Shown piece after piece: positions 56,974-64,000 of a DNA stretch of 64,000 bases. The notes below the pieces were generated by a model, which had not been told where the DNA came from, ran no database searches, and was given only the letters and a program-made list of their open reading frames with translations. This DNA is from Dioctria linearis (Eukaryota > Arthropoda > Insecta > Diptera > Asilidae). A program made the translations under genes and the position numbers. Where the stretch lies: positions 32,328 through 96,327 of the forward strand of contig CAWVNZ010000404.1 of the NCBI GenBank assembly GCA_963930735.1, in the 5' to 3' direction. Position 1 is the stretch's first letter, and every line of letters begins with the position of its first letter.

Positions 56974-57230
56974 TATTTCAATGGAATCATGACTTTACCT
57001 TTCTTTGGTTTGCTATAGTTGGTAGCAAGGACCACTGTAAAGTATTTGTAATCCGCTGTAATCTTTTACCAGCTGGCTCAAGAAAAGGGACACTCGCTCT
57101 CTCTTGTATGCGATCTGTCAACCGAGCCACACCATTTTTGTAGAGCTAATAAACAAGTATTTTATATTCATTTTACATCCGGAGTTTTCATTTTCTACCA
57201 TTTTGCAAACCATCTACAATATTCACAACA
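56974..57230 (+). repeat. 3' LTR of the Mag-type element
   Basis: Starts TATTTCAATGG where the 5' LTR has TGTTGCAATGG, so its terminal TG has mutated to TA. It ends CACAACA like the 5' copy. Differences from the 5' LTR include GCGATAG/GCTATAG and AGAGGTACTCG/AGGGACACTCG. Confidence 0.92.
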
Positions 57231-57234
57231 CCTA

Positions 57235-58085
57235 GTTTCATACTTTCATGGCAGCACTTAAAAAAAAATTTGGAAACAGTACCTAAATATTTTACATTTA
57301 TTTTATATATTTTTCAAAATGAAGTTTAATTAGAATAATTGATTTTTATGAATGTGGAGGTTATCCTTCGACGATATGTTATTAGAACGAACTTTGTAGA
57401 ACTACTAAGGCCCTATATAAGGGCTGCATAGTTGTTACAATTCCCCGACATAAGTCATAGAAAGGGTAGAAACATAGTGAGAAGGTCAACTAAGTTCAGT
57501 TCGTGACATTTTTGCTAGACCTTCTATATCAAGACTTGAAGAAAAAGGAGTGCTATTTATGCTTCTACAAAACTGGTCCTTCCGTTTTGCTCACTATGTT
57601 TCCTTCCTTAATTAAGAATTATGTGAATTGCAGAAAGGTAAGGCGGGAAGTTTTTCAGGTCAATATGCCAATTGTGCTCTACTGTGAAGCTTGTGTATAT
57701 AAAAGCTGTTTTTATTTGAATGATCCATTTGTGTATTTTTTTCCTTTCAATTCATAATATTTAATTAAAATTATTAGAAAATCTCTGAATCCTCATTAAA
57801 TTTACTAATCGATTCTTGTACAAAAACTGCAAGTCAGAGGCTACCTCATCACTTTCTTTCGAACAAAACAAAATAGGTACCTATCTAGCTGATAAAACTG
57901 TCATTAAATGAAGAAATTTGTCAACCACATAATTAAAAAAAAAATCAAAAGCGAAATTTAATCCACCTTGTATCTGACCATGTGTGTACCCATACATATG
58001 AATATTTTTTATTAAAATTGCTTTTTTTCTCTTTTTCTTGTTCAGACCAACCAAGTTGCTTTCTACGCTGTCGTCAAACTCATAC
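57235..58085. other. Non-coding stretch
   Basis: Opens with CCTAGTTTCATACTTTCATG, similar to the sequence after the solo LTR at 9962. The 84-codon frame at 57503-57757 has no recognisable domain. Confidence 0.45.
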
Positions 58086-58090
58086 AGTTA

Positions 58091-58627
58091 GAGCCAAAAT
58101 ACAATGATGCCTACACAACATTTACGACGACAACTTAAATCCGACCTTATGGCAATAGCATGTTGCTCTACCCAGTGGCCCCGACCGATTTTGTTGCCGT
58201 AACCGGAGTTAGAAATAATTGAATATTTGTCGTTGTTCTTGTCATAATATGATCTTGACAGTTCAGAATAATGAGCAAAAAATTTCTTCCGAAGAGCATT
58301 AATTAATTTAAGGAGGGAAACAAGTTATTTTTACGACAAAAGAACTCCCCAATATCGAATTACATATTTAAGAGAAAAAAAAATTAAAAGAAATAAGTGG
58401 TAGGTGATATTTCCACAAAATCTCAGCGCTAATCATTCTTTATAAAACTTTTGCAACATTTTTTTTTATGTCTTTCCCATTTTGTTAATAAACTTCAACA
58501 AACAATTTTAGCACCTATTTATATTGATATGTCAACAAACATAATAATGTCGGTGTCATTGGGTTAATTCGGCGACATTTACGATTGTCGTCGTAAATGT
58601 TGTGTCGGTATCATTGTATTTGGACCT
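58091..58627. mobile_element. MITE with TTA target duplication (Harbinger-like)
   Basis: Left end GAGCCAAAATACAATGATGC then CTACACAACATTTACGACGACAA; the right end is the near-perfect inverse, with TTGTCGTCGTAAATGTTGTG then TCGGTATCATTGTATTTGGACCT. The terminal repeats are about 47 bp. TTA at 58088-58090 and 58628-58630 forms a 3-bp target duplication of the TWA type used by PIF/Harbinger. At 537 bp and without coding capacity it is a non-autonomous element. Confidence 0.82.
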
Positions 58628-58639
58628 TTAGTTCAAAAC

Positions 58640-59775
58640 GTTTTTCAAGATATTTAGCATGCTGCTCTGAACAGATACATTTTACATAGAAGAAACGACT
58701 GAATTTAGTCGATTCATCGACATTTATTTGGCAGTCATTTTATTATTAAATCGAACATATTCTGAATTGTTCAAGACAAGAAAAATCATACACGAAATGA
58801 ACTAACAATTTATCTACAATTTTATTTAATTTTTGGATCAACGTACTACTGAAGAATTAACAAATAAATGCATTAGGTACTATAGTCCGTACTAAAAAAC
58901 GTTTCATCTTTTATTAATGATATTATGAAGACGGTTATAGCCGAAATTTGCCTACATATCGCCAAAAATTGGACGGCTATAGCCGTCGTTTGCAGGAATG
59001 TGTTAAGGAAGTCCGAAGCTTGTCCCTGTTTAAACTGTGTAAATGTGTACATATTAAAGCTTTTCCTGCACCATTCTTAATCTTAATGTTTGGGCATTTT
59101 TACGTCCTTTTAGCTGGACCTAATAAAAAACAAGCAGTTATTGTGTAAATAATTACATTTCAGAAACAGAAAGTGATGAGGAATTGGAATTCCAAAATTG
59201 TTAAGTGGAATTCTTTTTTAATTGGATCGAAGCAAGACGTCGATAAAAACGGTTGCTTAATTTTTTCAGCTCATAATTCACTTCCTTATTAATAATAAAA
59301 TCTTAACATTTCTAAAAATTCGCAAAAAGCATATCCAACAATGTAAGCCAATTTTTCTTGCCTTACTGTTCAACAGCACAAGGAAACAAAGTCGACTAAA
59401 TATATATGTAGATGTATATGTATGCCACGATGAAGGTACTTCTTCGGTATTAAAAATTAACAAAGGTATCAAGTTCGTAACCCACGTACAAAGAACTCAT
59501 CAAATATTAACTTAACACACGCTACCTGCATACTGTAAATACAGAAATGTTTTGTTTTGTTTTGCTTTTTTTTTGTCAATTTAATCTAACAACACAAAAA
59601 GTACAAACGTAAATTTGTTTTATTCATGTAGGTACTCTTAAGTTGAAAAAAACAGAAATTGCTCTAATTATTCAAAAAACAAAAAATGAGAGCAAAAATA
59701 TCAAACATTCAGTGAGTGAGAGAAGGTTAACAGAAATCTATTTACTTGTTGAATTTTTAATGTTTTCGAATTCCT
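58640..59775. other. Non-coding stretch with a 42-bp direct repeat
   Basis: GACGGTTATAGCCG at 58930 and GACGGCTATAGCCG at 58972 are 42 bp apart. The second extends to a perfect 16-bp palindrome GACGGCTATAGCCGTC (58972-58987). The 66-codon frame at 58948-59148 crosses it and is not supported. The rest is AT-rich. Confidence 0.5.
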
Positions 59776-59780
59776 GTTTC

Positions 59781-59857
59781 CAGGGCCGCACTTACCATAA
59801 GGTGCATTAGGCGCAAGCTGGGGCCGCACTCTCTATGGGGCCACATTTTAATACCTC
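59781..59857 (+). mobile_element. Probable terminal end of a hAT-type element
   Basis: CAGGGCCGCACTTACCATAA then GGTGCATTAGGCGCAAGCTG and GGGCCGC...TATGGGGCC resembles the ends of a widespread hAT family whose terminal repeats start CAGGGCCG and carry AGGC/GGGGCC words. No opposite end (CGGCCCTG) was found nearby, so only one end remains or it is a chance match. Confidence 0.4.
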
Positions 59858-60140
59858 ACTCCTCACAAACAACAATATAAAACATCGAAGTCGTTATTGT
59901 TTAAAAATAAAACGCTTTTAAATGCTACGATCTTAACATAAAAACTAGTGCCCGGCTGAAAAATTTGCCTCCATTTGAAATACATATAGAGCAGTAGTTA
60001 TTGTGTCCAGTAAGCAGTGTCCAGTAAGCAGTCGCCAGCAGTTCTCGATTATCGCTTATCACTATCGTCAGTCAGTAATTATTAGTCGATCGAAGCATCA
60101 CAGTTGTCGTGCGCATCAATCGTTTGAGAGATGATTGAGT

Positions 60141-60690
60141 AATTATGCCAGTCTTTCGCAAAACACCCTGGATCTTAAGAAGTACAAGGTATACCGCCTG
60201 TTCAATCAGCGCCGTACTCTTCTCCTCTCAGGAGTTCTGGTGATCTAAAGTAATAATTTCGGATTTAGTACCACATTTTGACATCTTGTTTTTACAAAAG
60301 TTGGTTAACATATGTAACTTTTTTTTATAAAAATGTGAACTGTGGACTCTGATCTTTAATATGACTTTTACCCTATGTGCTATCTGTAGCTTAGCTCCTA
60401 TTCAGGTCATACCGAAATTAGAAGTTTTTTTTTTCTTTTATTACGATTTTCAGTCACTAAGAGAACAAATTATCTTTGAAAATAGGTTTGAGACTAGCTT
60501 TGAAAAATTGTTATGAACTAATAATTCTTTAACGACTACAAATAGCACATAGGGTATAATAGGTTAAATTAAAAAGGTTAGTGTGCAGTTTACAGTTATT
60601 ATAAAAAAAAAAGTTATGTTAAACACGTTTTTGTAAAAAAACAAAAAAAAAAGTGGTAATGTGAGAAAATGGTACGATAACCTTTTCAAG
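60141..60690. mobile_element. Foldback element, copy 2
   Basis: Collinear with the element at 16852-17500: AATTATGCCAG, CACCCTG-ATCTTAA, GCCGTACT-TTCTCC, CTCAGGAGTT, GTGATCTAAA-TAATAATTTCGGATTT, CTTTAATATGAC, CAGTCACTAAG-GAACAAATTAT and GAGCTAATAA-like arms around the same central word. The inverted arms are shorter and more diverged than in copy 1. Confidence 0.78.
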
Positions 60691-60699
60691 ACGCCCTAG

Positions 60700-63600
60700 A
60701 TCAATCCTGCTTCACTTGGGAAACTCAAGATATCTCCAAGACTCTTTACATAGATCCATCCTGCTTCTCTCAGAAAACTCAGGACACATCTAAATCCTTG
60801 CTTTGCAGTCCCCCAGACTTGAAACGATCTAGCTACCCAACCGCCTACTTCTTTTATTCATCAGAGCGGGGCATTTGCAGAGCACATGTTGGACGGATTC
60901 TAATTCCTCCGAGTCCTTACAGCTCCTGCAAAAATCGCTCGCCGCATGTTCACCTACTAAAGGGCCACCAAAAAATTTTACGATATTTTACAGAGGGTAT
61001 ATGAATTACTGAAAGTTCCCAATTTTTATTAAAGTCACTTAAATAACTGAATGTTGTCGAGTTATACAAGGGTAACCACGGATACCGCAATAAACTCTTA
61101 TTACCAGTAAGTTATATAACGTGGTAATGAAAACAATTATAAAACTTTCTTATATATCTGCTAGAAATGGTTACTGTAATGTAAGTTATATAGACCGGTG
61201 ATTGAAACATTTGCATCACCAACTTATAAAACCTGTAGTAACTTACTTCCATGATAACCATTAGTAACCTTAAAAAACTGTAATATAACTGCATCACCAG
61301 CTGGTAATATAATAAAACTTTTATATATCCACTCAAATTCTTATATAACCGAGTAACCATTACATACTCCTTATAAAAGTACCCATCACCTTGAGTCACC
61401 AAAAATTGGAAAGAATATCACTTGGGATATGGCCATATTTATCCAAAAAGTATCCCAAAGTCACCCAATTTCAATTAAAAGTAGGTACCTCAATTTATCG
61501 CCATTCCATTTATGTGGCCCTCTATAATGTGTTTTTAAAAACTTTCAAAGCTAATGCATTTTTTTTCAGTATTTTCCACTTTATGGTTGATATTGTGGTT
61601 TGCCGGGTCTGGTTTCTAGAAGTCGTGCTACGTGTGTGAATGCAATTTAATCACTTTCTAAATAACTTCTTTTTTCTTCACTTTTCTCTATATTTGCTTA
61701 ATTATCTTAACTATAACTATAATTATAACTTATACTTTTAACTTACGTATTTTTTTTTGCTTTTAATTGAATTTTAAATTATATATAGCTATTGTTTATT
61801 TGTCGTTTTTGGTATGATATAGTTAGTTCCTCTTTAAAATAGTACAGAAAAAGATTATATTATCTTGTTGTATAACCTCCTAATAAAATTAACTGAATTT
61901 AATTGAATTTAATTTCATTCTCATCAAATACGTTGTACATTTCAAGATCTTCAAAAAACCACTTACACTTAGCATTCACTTCTCTTTTTACAGCAAAAGT
62001 TAGCACGATGTATATGTGAATTAGGAATATAAAATAATTTCTATATTGTTTTGAGTAATTTAATACAATTTTATACATCCGTAAAATCAATCGTAATTCT
62101 CTTTTACAAATAGATTTTGGTTGATTACACCAACATTATTCTCACCTTTAACAAAGAATTTTTGCAAATATTTATTTTGATTTTGTAAAAATGAAGTTAC
62201 CCAACACCCTTATAATTTGGATCTCCAATCTTTCTGAACTAAGTATAAATGAACTTTAAACTTCAATGTTGGTAGCATCTTTTGTTTTACTATTCTTTGT
62301 GTTTTTTATAATAAAAATATTACTTTCGTTCAATCTCTCGTTTCATTCACATCGTTACCTACAGTTCACTTCAATTTTTCGCATCGCCTACAATTCTCGC
62401 ATTGTTTCAGTCTTCGTCAATTAATCCAACTCTTGGATTAACAAAACAAACATCATGCGAAAAGAAAAAGAAAATTTTTGGTTGACAAATTTTGAACAAA
62501 TGCATGAAATACGAAAAATTATAATTTTTTAAAAGAAAATTTTTACATTTCATGTCTAATGATACATTAATATATAATCCAGTAGTTCTCATTCAAAACA
62601 CCAGAGTTTAGTGTAAAATAAACTAATTTCAACGCTGAACCAACATTTAATGTGGATTTCGTACATCTTTCATCATTTCCGTGTATTTATAGCATATCGT
62701 AGAAAATCCCAATTAGACTCTCCGAAATTAAAATTTGCATTGCATATGAGCAACAGCTTTTTCAGTGCATACATATCCTTATATTAAGCAAATTTGAGTA
62801 GGCAACCTGCAATAGCCTGCCGTAAGGGCTATCATGTTATCCTTGTAAAATTTCTTCTATCCTTCCCCTACCTCGATACCCCACACCCAACACTGTCCGA
62901 GAAATTCAAATATTAGAAGAAAAACTTTTTTAATTGGGAAAGATTCATTAAAAAATTCATTAACAAGGACAATTAAAGCCCTGGAGTCTTTAGGGAAAAT
63001 TATAATGAGGAGTTTTCCTTTTTTTTTTGTGTATACAAAAGTAAAAAGTATGGATGTAAGTAAGCAATCGTTTCAGGCAATATATAATAGCGAAATAAAA
63101 CAGATTGTTTCGAAGGGTAGGACAACAAGAAAATTTTGTAATATTTAAGCTATGGCAATTAATATTTAATTAAACCTCCGACCTACTTATTTGAAGACCC
63201 ACTTTCAATATAGCGCTTTTGAATTATTGACAAGAAGAAAACCTAAATTTCGCATGTCTCATTCCTTTATTTGAAATACTCATATACATACATAGATGAC
63301 AATTTTCGTGATTGTCTCATAGATATCAAATCAGAAAAATTGACAGTTATTAAATTTGAGTATTACAGTTTCGCTATCGCGTGATTCATTTTCGTAATTC
63401 CCAAACTCTTAGCTCTTAGTAAATCCTCTGACTTTTGATGGATTTACCTGAATACTCCGAGTAAGGAGGGAATATTAAATTCGTAGACAGTATTTTCGGG
63501 CTCGGAATATCTACTTATCGAGGGAAAAAATGGGAACGTGACAGAATAAAAGAAAGGAGCAAATTGCGGAGGCAGAACCCTACGGAAATAGACACCAAAT

Positions 63601-63999
63601 TGTGCTTGTTGTATTTTTTCATATTGGTACAGCAGATAGATGATAATGTGTCTGTCTGCAGATGTTTCTACTTAGCAGGCAGGATTCGCCTAATTGTCGA
63701 TTGTATACATGGACTCTGCCAGAATTCATTTATTCCTTCGTAAATTCTAGTATCTTGGCAATTATGTACATTAGCAAAGGTTCTGTAATGGGCGGGTTTA
63801 TTTGCTTTAAGAAACTTGAGGCTAATTTTCGCACATTCAATTAGTAAAGCTCTTATGGCAGAGAGCTGCAATTTTCAATATTATTCGGCTGTGTTGGAAC
63901 AGCAATTCGCCTCGGTAATGGAGTAAACACTCATGTTAGATGCATCACTGAATTCTCCCCCAAAGTAGAAACTGCATTAATGTGGTGAAAATAATATTA
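60700..63999. other. Long non-coding stretch
   Basis: AT-rich to the end of the window. 61030-61400 is dense in loosely repeated TTATATAACC/GGTTACT-like words without a fixed period. Short frames elsewhere (61391-61639, 63662-63871 and others) show no recognised domain. No RNA gene was found. Confidence 0.45.
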
Positions 64000-64000
64000 C

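Larger units (their letters stand above)
51977..57230 (+). mobile_element. Mag-lineage Ty3/gypsy LTR retrotransposon, complete but inactive
   Basis: Two LTRs of 256-257 bp enclose a primer-binding site, gag, protease, RT, RNase H, integrase and a polypurine tract in Ty3/gypsy order. The LTRs differ at about a dozen positions (about 95% identity), so the insertion is not recent. Flanks are CCCAG on the left and CCTAG on the right, a 5-bp target duplication with one mismatch. The zinc-knuckle pair, DSG protease and tRNA-Ser-type primer site point to the Mag lineage. No envelope gene is present. All coding regions contain stops or frameshifts. Confidence 0.93.

Noticed and set aside
61030..61400. 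Apparent periodic TTATATAACC/GGTTACT region
   Set aside because: No constant period could be fixed; words are loosely repeated in AT-rich sequence.

Overview
This is a 64 kb stretch of AT-rich eukaryotic DNA that holds no intact host protein-coding gene I can recognise. The mobile-element content points to an insect, probably a dipteran: jockey-like and R1-like non-LTR retrotransposons, an RTE-like element, a Mag-type Ty3/gypsy element, PIF/Harbinger and Tc1 DNA transposons, and GTCY-type microsatellites of the kind known from dipteran mini-me/DINE elements. Every recognisable long reading frame is broken by stops and frameshifts, so the window reads as an old, repeat-filled intergenic or intronic region. 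Similarity calls are from memory of family motifs; no search was run.

Layout: 0.1-0.5 kb is a 164-bp tandem repeat. 0.9-2.5 kb (-) and 6.5-8.0 kb (+) are decayed non-LTR reverse transcriptases. 8475-9954 is a well-preserved solo LTR with a 4-bp AATG target duplication, a TATA box plus initiator, and a remarkable array of RNA-like hairpins whose stems covary while the loop stays constant. 12.5-15 kb holds an R1-clade fragment (+) and a jockey-like fragment (-). 16.7-17.6 kb is a long palindromic foldback element with a second copy at 60.1-60.7 kb. 18.5-20.1 kb is a Harbinger relic with transposase (+) and Myb/SANT-like partner (-) converging. 24.2-26.5 kb (-) is an RTE-like LINE. 27.0-27.8 kb is a second foldback element and 27.9-28.9 kb a Tc1 transposase pseudogene. 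31.3-36.1 kb is a nearly full-length but dead jockey-clade LINE (ORF1 with three zinc knuckles; ORF2 with endonuclease and RT).

The second half is poorer in coding relics until 50.8-51.8 kb (-), a pseudogene fragment of the splicing factor SF3B3. It lies beside a complete Mag-type LTR retrotransposon (51977-57230) with two about 95% identical LTRs, a tRNA-Ser-type primer site, gag, protease, RT, RNase H and integrase, all interrupted. Non-autonomous elements (MITE-like elements at 29.7-30.1 and 58.1-58.6 kb, a probable hAT end at 59.8 kb), an inverted repeat around a tRNA-like segment (42.9-43.9 kb) and a dispersed direct repeat (46.5-48.2 kb) fill the rest.

Nothing here forms a working pathway. 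The genes are related only as parts of the same selfish elements. The observation most worth pursuing is the hairpin family in the solo LTR at 8.86-9.78 kb.
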